Assembly: GCA_963576735.1 (NCBI GenBank) | Contig: OY755178.1 | Location: 310,001-374,000 of the forward strand | Direction: 5' to 3' | From: Bedellia somnulentella | Taxonomy: Eukaryota > Arthropoda > Insecta > Lepidoptera > Bedelliidae | Length of the DNA: 64,000 nucleotides | Part shown: positions 10,461 to 22,471 of the stretch, piece after piece | How positions within the stretch are numbered: the first letter of the stretch is position 1 | How the letters are laid out: every line of letters begins with the position of its first letter | Notes under the pieces: model-generated | Seen by the model: the letters and a program-made list of their open reading frames with translations, nothing else | Database searches by the model: none | What the model was told of the DNA's origin: nothing | Program-made: the position numbers and the translations under genes

Positions 10461-11816
10461 CCACACCTTTCCCGAATCACAAGTTTACAAATCTTAATAA
10501 TAGATATTCGTGTTTTTATTTATATTTTACAGCACAACAGTACTTTTATGTGAAATTTAATATTTAAATTTAAATATCTTAGGAATTTATTTATGGGTAA
10601 ATGGTAAGCTAAGTTTATAATATTTTAATATGCGCTTTAATATGAAATGTCGGCGGCTTTATTCTCCGACTGCACTTTCATAACTATAATATGGAAGCAC
10701 TGCTCAATCCCTGTGACATTTGGCGTAATGATATATTGCCTAAGTTTGTTCTATTTATATTTCCACTAATAAAAAAAATATTGCAATCGATTTTGCGGTT
10801 CAGAATAAACGAATCGTTCCTCTTCATAAAATAAGTATAGATGATAAATAATTCCTTAATATCCTGACACTCTGACTAACCGTTGATACAGATAAAGTCG
10901 TGTTATGATGTATAGCACACTCCATTACATTTCCCAAGTCATTAAGTGATCGCCCGCAGCTATTACTGTTTGCATCAACAATATTGTATTGAAAGGGTGA
11001 ATAATAGAGCATTAACAATAAGTGTCTGCACGAACCGCTCACCATTCGGTGGACGCAATGGCGCTGATGATAAATTGACGGAAAGGTTTGAATAGGTTAA
11101 TTATATTATCGAATTATCTGTTTCGTACTTGCGCCATATAATTAGTGTTGATGTTTTAGAATTTGATTATAATTACTTACATTGTGTATAACGATGTTGT
11201 TCGGCCAATTGCATCTAGGATTTTGAATCAATCTTGTTCAATCAAAGAGTTTGACACTGTCCTTCCGCGATTGTCGTCTTCCTACGACCTTCGTGATACC
11301 GAATCTATAAGTAAAGATCAAAGGGAAAGATGGTGTTATGAAAGTTTTCTGCATCATCCAACTTTCGCATTATGACTTTTATACTCCTAGTAAACCACCA
11401 GGAAATGAGTAGATTTAGTACTATTATAAGCTATAATATACACGTCTAAGGGATTCAAATGAGGTTATGTTTACAGCAATACATACTTGTAAATACGATA
11501 ACTTTATATCTCCCTTCCTTCTTAACGTTGTAATTATATTTTTGATCATTAATTTTGCACAAATTTAGTAAAACCAATTTCAATTCACGATTGTCGATAG
11601 ATCGAAACCCAATCACTATTATGGATGTTCTCATAAAAGCTAGTAATTAAGATGAAGTCGAATATTTAGTAATTACTTCGGCGAGGTCCCAGCCGGTGAT
11701 AAGCCAGCTGGTCGGCACGCTGATGTCGTGATAGGGTTGCCACCTCAAATACCTATGTAAACCTGAGACAACAAAGCCTGATTTCTTATAAAAGCTCACG
11801 ATATTTCGTGTGTCGA
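10461..11816. other. Unique duplicated DNA, no gene seen
   Basis: Partner of 3109-4544. No exon recognised. Confidence 0.6.
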
Positions 11817-11961
11817 CTTACGACTGATTTCTGAATTGAGTATTCCAGCTGAGAATAACTTAAGTATCATTCTGTCGCATTGAAATCTTAACAACTGAAT
11901 GAGACAAAACGATATTTAAGTCGTTCTCAGTTTGAATACTCAATTTAGAAATCGGGCGTTA
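11817..11961. mobile_element. Family E foldback MITE
   Basis: Partner of 2962-3108; the long inverted arms remain readable. Confidence 0.75.
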
Positions 11962-11963
11962 GA

Positions 11964-12063
11964 ATAGCACTACCCCATTACCATGGCTGTGGGTTTTCGT
12001 AAGATGCGACTAAGGATATTGGGGCTATTAACAGATTTTGGGCGTTGGAAACCCATTACTGTG
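11964..12063 (+). repeat. Family A fragment
   Basis: Partner of 2864-2961: 5' end only. Confidence 0.7.
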
Positions 12064-12482
12064 ACTAGCTTTTCGGTTCGTAGGTAGAGTATTCGATCCC
12101 CGATGAGAGCAACATTTATGTGATGAGCATAAATGATTGTTTCTTAATCTTGGATGTTATTTATATGTGTATTATATGATATTAAATATATCGTTAAGTT
12201 AGTATCCCATAATACAAGTTATACTTAGTTTGGGGCTAACTTGATCTGTGTGTAATAAATCCGTATATTTGTTTATAGCAACCCTACTTTTGATAGATTG
12301 CAAATGGTAGTCGATGGCGAGTACATAGCTGTTGAGATGGAGATTGATCGCGGTTGTAATGTTGATACTTTCACTCCGGTAATTGGCGGAGAGTCGGCAG
12401 GGCCTTTCCATGTGTGGATGGTTTGTACGACCACTTGTTAGCTAGGGAATGTCGATTTGCTATTATTATTAATTTTTGTTTT

Positions 12483-12730
12483 GCTGTGTAGTGTCGGTTT
12501 AGAATAGCACTACCCCATTTCTTCCGGTGGGTGTATGTAAGAGGCGACTAACGGAATTGGGGCTTTTTAGGGATTTTTGGGCGATGAGGTTGGAGACCCA
12601 TCACCAACAACCTTTATTTTATCATCATTTCCCCACTCAACTTTCCAAAAGCGGCTGAGGAATTTTTAATTCCTTAGCTCTGGCTGAGGGATTTATAGCC
12701 GTGAGTATATGTATGTATATGTATGTATTC
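12483..12730 (+). repeat. Family A retroposon
   Basis: Partner of 2191-2441. 12064-12482 between it and the previous fragment is unique DNA without a gene. Confidence 0.88.
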
Positions 12731-13081
12731 TAAACTGACACTTTACCGTTTTATCAGAGCGTTGATCTTGTAATTTTAAACTCAAAGATTTTTGTGATGA
12801 TTACAAATCTATATAAACAAATACATGTACAGATAAATCGGAAATTGACGTTATTGAGTAGATATTGCCAAACACTTTTGTGTATTTCATCCTGAGCTGT
12901 ACATTTCTAAAGTGAACAGAATTTACTATTACAAGCTCTCACTTACGAAATGGGTATAAACACCTGGCATAAATCATGATACGAAAATTCAACTCACTCT
13001 CGTCGTGTAATTTCGTCGGGTTTTCGAATCATTTGCAAAATTATACATTATAAAGTTATTATAATGACATAACAGTAAATT

Positions 13082-13571
13082 CGGTATGCAAAGTTTTACT
13101 AAAGTGATGCTGATTACAAAACCATTTCGAGATATTATGGTTATAAACAATATTTTCTTGAAATTATATCAATTGAAGCTAAGATGACTATTATTTTATT
13201 AAAAAACTGTAACAGTGTTTGACCTTCAATGTTGTTTCAAAGACATACTGTTTTTGCAGTTTATTAATAAAATATCGAAAATCATAGGTTTGTTTAGTAT
13301 AATATCGTAATAATTTTATTTGACATCACAAATTCGTATTATGTTTTGCAATCAGCAACTTTTTTTTAAAACATTTCGCTTCATTTGCATGTCGCTACGT
13401 GATTTCATCAATCGATGACGTCATTAAGTACAAAAGTTGAACAAACTTTAAAAAATCATAACTTTAAAATTACTCATTTTAAATGGAAAATATTCAAATT
13501 AGTCTTTTATTTTGGGGTTTACTATGGAATAAAAATATTTAATAAATACCATAAAAAAACTTTGCATACCG
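13082..13571. mobile_element. Family F MITE, 490 bp, in an AATT site
   Basis: Inverted ends CGGTATGCAAAGTTTT, flanked by AATT (13078-13081 and 13572-13575). The left arm has the empty site with a single AATT (near 1850). A second 490-bp copy is at 38666-39155, also between AATT. No transposase frame, so non-autonomous. Confidence 0.92.
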
Positions 13572-13744
13572 AATTGCCATACATTATCTATTACCAATAT
13601 GTAATCACAAGTATTACTAAGCGCTCAGTAAAATGCCTTTTCGTTGTTGAAAAATTATTGCAAAATTACTAAGATTTTCATTTATCTTTATATAATTAGC
13701 TACTCTTCAACCACTATTGGAAATTTGTTAAATAAATTAATTTA

Positions 13745-13993
13745 GCTGTGTAGTGTCGGCTTAGAATAGCACTACCCCATTTCTTCCGGTGGGTGTACGT
13801 AAGAGGCGACTAACGGTATTGGGGCTATTAAGGGATTTTTGGGCGATGCGGTTGGAGACCCATCACCAACAACCTTTATTTTACCATCTCTTCCCCATGC
13901 AACTTTCCAAAAGTAGCTGAGGAATTTCTAATTCCACAGCTCTGGCTACCCCCTTTTAGGGATTTATAGCCGTGAGTATATGTATGTATGTAT
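13745..13993 (+). repeat. Family A retroposon, right-arm-specific
   Basis: Full-length, with target duplication ATTAATTT on both sides and an empty site in the left arm (near 1680). Confidence 0.92.
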
Positions 13994-14280
13994 ATTAATT
14001 TTGGATAACTGAAAAATCTAAATGCAAGGCTGACACTACGTAACTTCTTCTAATTTTTTTTCGATTTTTTCATTCATTCATATTAATAAGCCTCCGCTGT
14101 CTGTCTGTGTCCAGACCGTAACTCATAAACCGTTATCGATAGAAGGCTGAAATTTTCAAAAATGATGAATTTCTGTAGCCGCTATATAACTAAAAAATAA
14201 ATACTAAAAATTTAAAAACACATATTAATCCTATATTATGAGGTTCAATTAACATGATTTTTTTCGATATTTTTTGTTTA

Positions 14281-14648
14281 CATAACATAACATAACATAA
14301 ACGTTCACGCCGAATATCCCCGAAGGGGTTGGCAGAGGTACTAATACTTCTGAACATCACGTGACTTTGTCATCTGGTGTTCAGAGTACCCACGTTTTGC
14401 ATGGACAGTGTACTCACGTGATAGGGGGCAGGCCTATCGCCGTTTTGTACGAATACACTGTCACATGACTAAGTACAACTCAGCCATGTGGGTTTCCTCA
14501 CGATGTTTTCCCTCACCGTTAACAACCATGATAAATTAAGCACACGTATGTCTTTAGAAAAGACAAATTGGTGTAGGCCCGACCCAGGATTTGAACACTA
14601 GTCGTTTGCACGATAAGCGAGTGTTCTACCCACTGGGCTATCACGGTT
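14281..14648 (-). repeat. Family B tRNA-SINE, right-arm-specific
   Basis: Full-length, with a perfect 10-bp target duplication TTTTTGTTTA (14271-14280 and 14649-14658) and an empty site in the left arm. Confidence 0.93.
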
Positions 14649-14726
14649 TTTTTGTTTAATAGATATTAAAAACGGTAACAAGTAGACGCTTCAAATTTTC
14701 ACAGAATATTTACTTGATTAATTAGT

Positions 14727-14976
14727 GCCGTGTAGTGTCGGCTTAGAATAACACTACCCCATTTCTACCCGTGGGTGACCGTAAGAGGCGACTAAGGGTA
14801 TGGGGCTTTTTAAGTGAATTTTGGGCGATGTGGTTGGAGACCCGTCACCAAAAACATTAATTATTACCATCTTTTCCCTAATCAACTTCCAAAAGTGGCT
14901 GAGGAATTTCTCATTCCAAAGCTCTGGCTACCCCGTTAAGGGATTTATAGCCGTGAGTGTAGGTATGTATGTATGT
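14727..14976 (+). repeat. Family A retroposon, right-arm-specific
   Basis: Subfamily with ATAACACTACCCC and GACCCGTCACCAAAAAC. Target duplication TATTTACTTGA; left-arm empty site near 1360. Confidence 0.92.
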
Positions 14977-14995
14977 ATTTACTTGAATACTCTCA

Positions 14996-15320
14996 ACTCA
15001 AACGTTCTTGCCGAATATCTCCGAAAGGGTTGGCAGAGGTACTAATATTTCTGAACATCACGTGACATTGTCACCTGGTGTGCAGAGTACGCACGTTTTG
15101 TTTGGACATAGCACTCAAGTGATAGGGGCAGTCCTATCACCGTTTTATACGATAACACTGTCTGATGACTAAATAAGTATAACTTAGCGATGTTGGTTTC
15201 CTCACGATGTTTTTCCTCACCGTTAACAACTATGATAAATTAACCACACATATGTTTTTAGAAGAGACAAAGTGGTATAGGCCCGACTCGGGGTTAGAAC
15301 AGTAGGCGTCTGTGAAACGT
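14996..15320 (-). repeat. Family B SINE, old copy
   Basis: Partner of 1005-1335. Confidence 0.75.
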
Positions 15321-15971
15321 AATTTTTAAGCAATTTTTGGTCGATATTAAAAAAACATTTAGTATTAAAGATGATAGTACAGAACCCTTGGTACGCGAGG
15401 CTGACTTGCACTTGGCTGGTATTGTTAATACTTGTTTTCATTATTTATATTTTATTTTTAACTGTACATAACACACCTACCTTAAGACGAATCTTTATTA
15501 CATAAAATATTATTTTCTCCAAAAGAGTTATTAAACGATATTATCGATATATGAAGAGCCAACTATCGACGTTTCCACGATATCTTTTCCGCCACGCTAG
15601 GTGCAGTAATTGCTCGAGAAAACTGGGTGAAAGGCCTGGAGGGCTAGTACAAGCGCTATTATATAAAAACGATAACGGTTAGAATGAGATGGCAGTTTAC
15701 GATACTAAGTAAGTGCGTAAGAGATGGGTGTTTTATATCACGCGATAACTAGTTTAAACACCGCTCGTACTGGCTATGCTGCGCTGCTCACCGCGGCTGC
15801 GGACACGAGACGAGATCTTCGACAGGGATCGAAATTAACTGAGCGTAAACACGTTTTACTTCGGGGTACTTTACGTTGTGGATGATTATTTTGTTTTATT
15901 AATTGGTTTGGCAAGTGGCGAAAGATGTATATGGCACAGGAAGAATTGTTAATTCAAATTTTGTCGTAAAA
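15321..15971. other. Unique duplicated DNA with a GC-richer block
   Basis: Partner of 338-1004. The GC-richer segment is at 15650-15850. No gene recognised. Confidence 0.3.
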
Positions 15972-16113
15972 TAATAGATAGATAGATAACTCGTTTATTT
16001 ATGTTAACATAACACCACATACAATATAAAAAACAATAAATTAAGGAAAAAAAAACAGTATTTTTGATCTTAAAATTAGTGCAATGGTAACACAAACTAG
16101 GTCCTAACTCAAT
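15972..16113 (-). repeat. Family H retroelement 3' end
   Basis: Partner of 201-337, with the AGAT-repeat tail at the left. Confidence 0.65.
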
Positions 16114-16325
16114 AGGGATAATAAAATAAGGATGTTTAGACATCGATTGAATTAGATAATACATCACAGTAGATGATATAAAAGCCTTTGTTGATGGGTT
16201 TGTAAATAGAAAACGGCCATGTAAGATTAGATATGTTTTGTCCAAATATTGTTTTTCGCTACGATTTTTTTTATTATATGCTAATACAAATTTTGACTGT
16301 CTAGCTAGCCTGATTAGTTAAGCCA

Positions 16326-17314
16326 CTTCAGACAAAACTTCCTTAAGTACAAATCCGTCAAGAAAACAAATCCATCCGAATACATCTAAATATAGCCAGC
16401 TACCCAGCTCGGAACCAGGTACGTCGGAGAGCCGAGTCCGCACCCGACCGTGACATCGAACACGCATCGCTGAGCAAGCAAGCTGCACTGCCCGGCCGCT
16501 GCGCCATCGCGCTCAAACAATAACACTGCACTCTGCGTCTCCGCTTTCATTATAACATCATTTACTGTTAGCTTGTATGGTTGAGACTAGAACAGGTGGA
16601 ATAGGAAAACTCTTCATTGTGTGTTACAATATGATATAATTAAAAGTACTAGAGGTCATCCAGTGATCAAAAATCGACTATAGTTTCAGTAAGACTACTA
16701 TCTTCCTATAGACTTAATAACATAAAAGACGAATAATATTAGTCTATTCTAATTTTGGTGTAACAAACGTTGGCAATAAATAAAATTGTATATGTCTATT
16801 CTACGGGAGTGTTTCAAATTAAATACAGAGTATCTAACATGTGTAATGCATTTTTTAATTAATTTAATGCACTTTGTATGCATGATTCAAGAAAATTTAT
16901 TTTCATGTACTCCTAAAAACTATGAGCGTGGAAAATTTCATATTCCTCCATGTGCCCAACTTTCATAAATGGTTGGAAAATTTTTTGCTCGTTTTAATAC
17001 ATATACAGGTTTTGGTTCTACATAGAAGTATAGTTGGCCCTAATATCACTAAAAATGAAATCTCTATTCTTCTAAAGTGGCTAAATTAAAACGACAGAAC
17101 AAGGGACAAATAATCGTGAGGAGAGTGACGCGGTAATCTTGAACTTGACGGGCGGAAACGAATCCATTGTTTGTTGGTTCGGTGTGTCTTGTTCATGAAC
17201 TCTGCTCTAACTACGAGTAAACACTTGATCTTTATTGTATGTATATGTATCCCTTATATTGGTTAAAACTAAACAGCAGAAAATTTTGATAAAATGTTGT
17301 AAGATAGTTCGAAT
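16326..17314. other. Intron 1 unique DNA with a GC-rich island
   Basis: 16385-16560 is clearly more GC-rich and CpG-rich than the surrounding intron. On the - strand it opens a 34-codon frame starting ATGGCGCAGCGG, too short to call. The block could be a regulatory element or an exon of another transcript. Confidence 0.3.
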
Positions 17315-17569
17315 GCTGTGTAGCGTCGGCTTAGAATAGCACTACCCCATTTCTTCCGGTGGGTGTACGTAAAAGGCGACTAACGGTATTGGGGCTTTTA
17401 AGGGATTTTTGGGCGATGTGGTTGGAGACCCATCACCAAGAACCTTTATATCACCATCTATTCCCCACGCACCTTCCAAAAGTGGCTGAGGAATTTCTAA
17501 TTCCTTAGCTCTGGCTACCCCTTTCTTGGGATTTATAGCCGTGAGTATATGTATGTATGTATGTATGTA
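17315..17569 (+). repeat. Family A retroposon
   Basis: Full-length with a five-unit TATG tail. Near-perfect target duplication TAGTTCGAAT / TAGTTCGATA. Confidence 0.92.
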
Positions 17570-17697
17570 TAGTTCGATATAGCCTTAACTCGAAAAACTA
17601 TTTAGTAAGAGTTTTAAAATAAAAGCCTCGTGATTTCACGCAAATATTCTAGCTTCCTTTTTCAGAGACAAAAATTGCAAATATTGGTCATAAGGTG

Positions 17698-17800
17698 GCT
17701 GTGAAGTGTCGGCTTAGAATAGCACTTACAAATTCACACAACACTTCCGCGTTTGTCGGTAAACACGACTTAGGGTATGTTTGTTTTAAACCTTTGTTTT
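17698..17800 (+). repeat. Family A 5' fragment
   Basis: Begins GCTGTGAAGTGTCGGCTTAG and decays after about 50 recognisable bases. Confidence 0.55.
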
Positions 17801-17828
17801 ATTTAATTTATTAAGAAGACAGAAAGTT

Positions 17829-18073
17829 GCTGTGTAGCATAGGCTTAGAACAGCACTACCCCATTTCTTCCGGTGGGTGTAGTGTACGTAAGAGGCGACT
17901 AACGGTACTTTTAAGGGATTTTTGGGCGATGCGGTTGGAGACCCATCACCAACAACCTTTACTTTACCATCATTTCCCCACTCAACTTTCCAAAAGTGGC
18001 TGAGGAATTTTCAATTCCTTAGTTCTGGCTACCCCTTTTATGGATTTATAGCCGTGAGTGCATGCATGCATAC
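17829..18073 (+). repeat. Family A retroposon
   Basis: Complete apart from a 14-bp deletion in the TATTGGGGC region. Tail mutated to GCATGCATGCATAC. Confidence 0.88.
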
Positions 18074-18772
18074 AAAAAGTCACGTAGGTACAATAAACAA
18101 GTATGCATAAATAAAACAAAGGCATTTAGGTTTATAGCTCCTTAAGCAGTTTTTTTTAACAATTGAAGTAGGCAAAAACAAAGAGCTTAATATGTATTGT
18201 ATGTATGTATCACACATATTAGCTTTCTACTTCATCCTTGACGAGAAATATAAGATGTAGCTAATAAATCATGATACTGCAGAACAAAAGAAGCAAAAAA
18301 ACTCAACTACAATTTAAGATGATTTCCATTCTACCTGTACGTGTGTTCTGGTAGTACACACGATAATGAGGAGTCATCGTACATTAGGTAATATGCTTCA
18401 TCAGAATTACCTCACCTTACATAACTTAATTTACAAACAAAACTGGCCCAAATTGATCCAAATCACGACATCTTAATCAAATTTCATGTAAACTGTGTGA
18501 TTATTATGCTTCGCGCTAAAAGCCGTTATACAATTTCAGCGGGGCGTCACGGTGCTACCTCTCAATTGTAATTTCGTTTTATTTGGTGATATTCACTATA
18601 GATGTTTGAATTTATTTTCTTTTCCATCAACTTTGATTTTAAAAGAAACGTGTCTAAGTTTATGCTAACTTAGAGCTACAATTATTATTGAGATAATTTA
18701 TTCAGTAAATATCCCAAGACAGAAAGAATAAATGATCTCGGTAATAATAGGACTAACCTATTTCTACCCGTA
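18074..18772. other. Intron 1 unique DNA, no gene seen
   Basis: AT-rich. A lone TATGTATGTAT at about 18203 has no repeat body beside it. Confidence 0.5.
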
Positions 18773-18995
18773 TATACATACAAACATATACTCACGCCAT
18801 TAGTTTCCATTAGGGTAGGCAGAGACTATTGATCGCCACTTCGTACGATCCTGACAAACCTCTCTAGCTTCGATTACATCCATCAATATTTTCATACATG
18901 CTCTTTTATTCTTCATACTTCGGACGCCAGCCTTTTTGAGCACACTCTCAATTTGGTCCAAGTGTGTTCTCCGTGGTCGTCCTCTACTAACATTC
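18773..18995 (-). repeat. RTE LINE (family C) 3' end
   Basis: Includes the 3' module and the coding end down to the GRPRR region. This copy keeps the stop: reverse strand reads AACTAATGGCG after the PNG codons. Confidence 0.82.
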
Positions 18996-19934
18996 TACCC
19001 GTATTGGACATTCTAAGTGTTTGTAAGGCTATATAGCTGGATACTTCTCAACCATCATCCTTTATTATACAATCCTTTAACTATTAATTTTAATAGTTAA
19101 AGGATTTAAGTTAAATTTTAATTAAACAGTAAACTCGGCATTTATGATTTAAATAATTTCGGTCTCAAGCAAAAATTAAATACGTGGCTTCAAACTCTAT
19201 CTTATGAGGAAACAGAGAACTTCCTATCTATACTGACTTGAACTATCATTATTCTGTTTTTCTTAGTATGATTATTAAAGGTATTATTATTATTATATAT
19301 GTATATTTTAAGATATTAATGTATATTTATATTATTTTATAATATTTATATTTATAAACCTATTTACATTATATTTTATTACATAAAACACTATAAATAT
19401 TTATTTACTTAACATATTTATTTTACTTCACACCTAGTTTAAGTTTCCTTTTTCTACAACTTCTGTGTTTTATTTTGAATGTTTTAGTAGTTTTTTTTTA
19501 ATTTGATGTAATTCTTTAGTTTAGTGGTTAATGTTCTTTTACGCACGCAGTGCTGATTTTGTATTCTTAGCGTCACTGATGTTTTTTACCGGTACCTATA
19601 GCACAGGTTACCCTTTATTAGTTATCGGTTGTACCATTAATTAAGTACTATTGTGAAATACAGCTCTGTTCATATTATTACTTTACTGTATAGACTGTAA
19701 TATTACAATTTTTTGGAAATAAAGATTTATTATTGAACTTCCAAAAACGGCTGCTAATTTCTTTATTTTCTAGCTCTGAAGCTTCTCTTCTCTAGAAACT
19801 CTGGCTAGCCCTCTTTGGGATTTGTAGCTTTCAAACCAGTTCAAACTAATGATGTCGTTATTGATGTTACTTGAAGTTAATTTGGATAAATAGTGATCAT
19901 AATCCTTAATACGAAACCTATAAAAATTCTCTGC
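18996..19934. other. AT-rich intron DNA with a family A relic
   Basis: 19735-19835 resembles the 3' half of family A (CTTCCAAAAACGGCTG, CTCTGGCTAGCCC) but is badly decayed. Otherwise nothing recognised. Confidence 0.4.
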
Positions 19935-20110
19935 CAAAACCCAGTAATGGGGTTTAGAATAGAATGGAATAACTCTTTATTGCACATCAAACACAAATTT
20001 ACAAAAATTATAATATGATCAAACACTTTACAGTGAGGTACAATTGGCGGTCTTATCGCTAAATGCGATCTCTTTCAGACAACCTTTGGAAGGTGAGATC
20101 GATAAATTAA
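19935..20110 (-). repeat. Probable non-LTR retroelement 3' end
   Basis: Read on the - strand it contains a Ser/Ile-like GCGATAAGACCGCC block followed by GTGCAATAAAGAG, an arrangement I associate with 3' ends of insect non-LTR elements. No coding part. Confidence 0.4.
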
Positions 20111-21125
20111 TTATTAAGATTGGTTTAGTCAGTTTATAAAAAAATATGCTGGAACCCATGACTGAAATGAAAAATATATTACGTTATCTAAAGTGTCTTA
20201 AAATATTTATGTCATATTACTGACCTTCCCATCAAATATTACAATTCAAAATAATTCACACATCAATTCTATACATCTAAAAGTTAACTACTTACTATTA
20301 AAACTACTTTTATTTTCAATGCTTGTATAAAACTATTCAGCGACTATCTAAAGATATAAATCAAGTGTGTATCATAAAGTCATTATTAGATCAACAAGAG
20401 CTTTCGAGAGAGTTAATCGAATCTAGACAATAGCGGCCAAGAGCGGCGCCTTGCGTGACTCCGCCGCGTAAAAACTCCGTTGTAATACGAGTAGTGGTAA
20501 CTCCCGCTCCAAATTAAATCTTTGAAGTTTTTTGCGGGTGTTGCGGGAACCACTTTTAGTTTATATTGTGCAGTTATGATGTAACCATAGCGTAGAAAAC
20601 ACTAATTATATGACATATCACACCTGCCGTATAACACCGTAAGAATATCAAAGTTACCAGTTCTTTAGAAAATATCGTGAAATTTTGGCAACTGGTATTC
20701 AAAGAATATGCTCTTAAAAAGAATAATAAAATTTAAAAAAATAAACATTGACATGTGTTCAATTCTTTACGTTGCGGTTCAGGCTGAAGAAGATTACTAC
20801 AACCAAATGTAAATTTTGTGTAACTAACTATTCTGTGTTTATACTGTGTTGGGTTAGAATAGCTGGTCATCCCATTATTTCTGGGGGTGTCGTTTGAGGC
20901 GATATAGATCTGGTCCTTATATAAATATTTAGAAGTATTTTGTGAACACACTTAAAATATTTTATCAATGTGCCTGAGGGTTTTTTAGCTTTTTTTACAG
21001 ATTAATTATGGCATTCTACACTATAGCTGTGTATTGTCGGCTTAGAATGGCACTAAACCATGTCTTGAGGGTGTCATAAGAGGTGACTTAAGGATTTTCA
21101 ATTAATTGTTGGATGATGATGATGC
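20111..21125. other. Intron 1 DNA with two family A relics
   Basis: 20830-20950 and 21022-21110 keep pieces of the A 5' end (TAGAATAGC, GTATTGTCGGCTTAGAATGG). The 20430-20530 part is GC-richer but without a clear frame. Confidence 0.45.
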
Positions 21126-21370
21126 CTTGTAGTGTCGGCTTAGAATAGCACTACCCCGTTTCTACCGATGGGTGTACGTAAGAGGCGACTAACGGTATTG
21201 GGGCTTTTAAGGGATTTTTGGGCGATGCGGCTGGAGACCCATCACCAACAACCTTTACTTTACAATCTTTTCCCCACTCAATTTCCAATAGTGGCTGAGG
21301 AATTTCTAATTCCTTAGCTCTGGCTACCCCTTCTAGGGATTTATAGCCGTGAGTATATGTTATGTTATGT
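21126..21370 (+). repeat. Family A retroposon with a TTATG tail
   Basis: Subfamily with CCCCGTTTCTACCGATGGG. The tail is ATGTTATGTTATGTT, the type otherwise seen on family B. Target duplication TTGGATGATG. Confidence 0.9.
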
Positions 21371-21790
21371 TGGATGATGTGGCTTGAGAGTTTCAACGTC
21401 TCAAGTTGAGGCCCACCGTTAACCATACTTAAAGGGTCTGGCAGGCTAAGGAAGGAGCAGTAGCCACTGTGAGACTTTCCGTTTTTTTTACACATTTGTT
21501 TGCTACCATTTAACTAGGCAACACTCCAATTTACAGCCGGCTACCATGAAAACTTTCCGAGGTTTTGGCAATAACGTCAAATCTGTAAACGTAATTTCAA
21601 TTTATATTTTCTCTTTAACTATAGTAGGCAGAATATTGAAACCAACTAGTATCTACGTGCATTGAGTTAAAGTATACTCTGGTGTATTATTTACTAAAGG
21701 GTTGCTTGAAGAAATCCAGAAAAAAAACACGTTTTATTTCTTGACAGGTCCTTCGAAAGGCACACCCATGAAAATTATTATATAAAACAA
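21371..21790. other. Intron 1 unique DNA, no gene seen
   Basis: Nothing recognised; ordinary AT-rich sequence. Confidence 0.5.
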
Positions 21791-22022
21791 CATACATACA
21801 TATATATACTCACGGCTATATTTCCCTAGAAGGGGTAACCAGGGCTAAGGAATTATAAATTCCTCAGCCACTTTTGGAAGTTGAGTGGGGAAAAGATGGT
21901 AAGAATAAAGGTTTTTGGTGATGGGTCTCCAACCGCATCGCCCAAAAATCCAATAAAAAGCCCCAATACCCTTAGTCGCCTCTTACGACACCCGTGTATT
22001 CTAAGCCGGCACTACACGGCAA
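21791..22022 (-). repeat. Family A retroposon
   Basis: TATTTCCCTAGAAGGGG subfamily. Short deletion near the 5' end (ACACCCGTG joins TATTCTAAGCC). Probable target duplication AAAACAA. Confidence 0.87.
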
Positions 22023-22159
22023 AACAAATATTTAAAACAAATATACAAATATCTTTCAGCACACCAAAAATTGTTTTATTCGGTTGGGTGCGTCTACGCT
22101 AAAAATCTATTAATGTTCATAATGTAAAATAAATCTATTATTCATACTACTTTTGAAAC

Positions 22160-22266
22160 TTGCGCGTAGAAAATATGGTGAAATTAAGGTTCTCCAACCG
22201 CTCCAAAAATCCCTTAAAAGCCCCAATACCATTAGTCGCCTCTTACGTACACCCACCAGAAGAAAT
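22160..22266 (-). repeat. Family A fragment next to exon 2
   Basis: Retains the middle and 5' part of A (GTTCTCCAACCGC to CACCAGAAGAAAT), ending 57 bp before the exon 2 acceptor. Its frame runs into exon 2 and creates a spurious long ORF. Confidence 0.8.
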
Positions 22267-22323
22267 CGGTTCTATAGTAGCAGTATCTGTTTTCACGTAT
22301 CTAACGAATGTGGTTTCCTACAG

Positions 22324-22471
22324 AGGTCGCAGCGGCGGTCCCCTACTGTCGGGGTTCCTGGCGCTGTCGCTGGTGAGCCTGGCGTGCGGGCACGGCGCGG
22401 CGGTGCTGGCGGCCACCGGCCTGCACCGGGACGTCATGCGCGCCCCACAGCAGCAGAGCGACACTTTTGAG
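22324..22471 (+). CDS. Tetraspan membrane protein, exon 2 (end of codon 134 to residue 183)
   Basis: The acceptor is TTTCCTACAG at 22323. The first base completes codon 134 (AG+A, Arg), which keeps the frame open. The alternative AG two bases later shifts the frame. Residues about 141-167 (LLSGFLALSLVSLACGHGAA...) form the third membrane span. It is followed by a polar, predicted extracellular loop including VMRAPQQQSDTFE. The exon ends GAG/gtaaac in phase 0. GC content is high, as in exon 1. The short basic-Gly stretch before the span (GRSGG) joins span 2 to span 3 on the cytosolic side. The antisense frame is a shadow. Confidence 0.8.

Larger units (their letters stand above)
7774..16325. 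repeat. Right arm of the inverted duplication, within intron 1
   Basis: Inverted copy of 1-7000. It lies wholly in intron 1 of the tetraspan gene. The length excess is explained by insertions at 9056-9414, 9680-9848, 13082-13571, 13745-13993, 14281-14648 and 14727-14976, each missing from the left arm. The far edge (16325) matches base 1 of the window. Confidence 0.93.

Noticed and set aside
2512..12411. Open frames conserved between the two arms (for example 2512-2724 and 12199-12411)
   Set aside because: Their conservation is explained by the overall identity of the inverted copies; no coding bias or splice context.
17400..17450. Box B-like GGTTGGAGACCC in family A as evidence of tRNA origin
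   Set aside because: Two or more mismatches to the consensus and no box A at the right distance; origin of family A left open.
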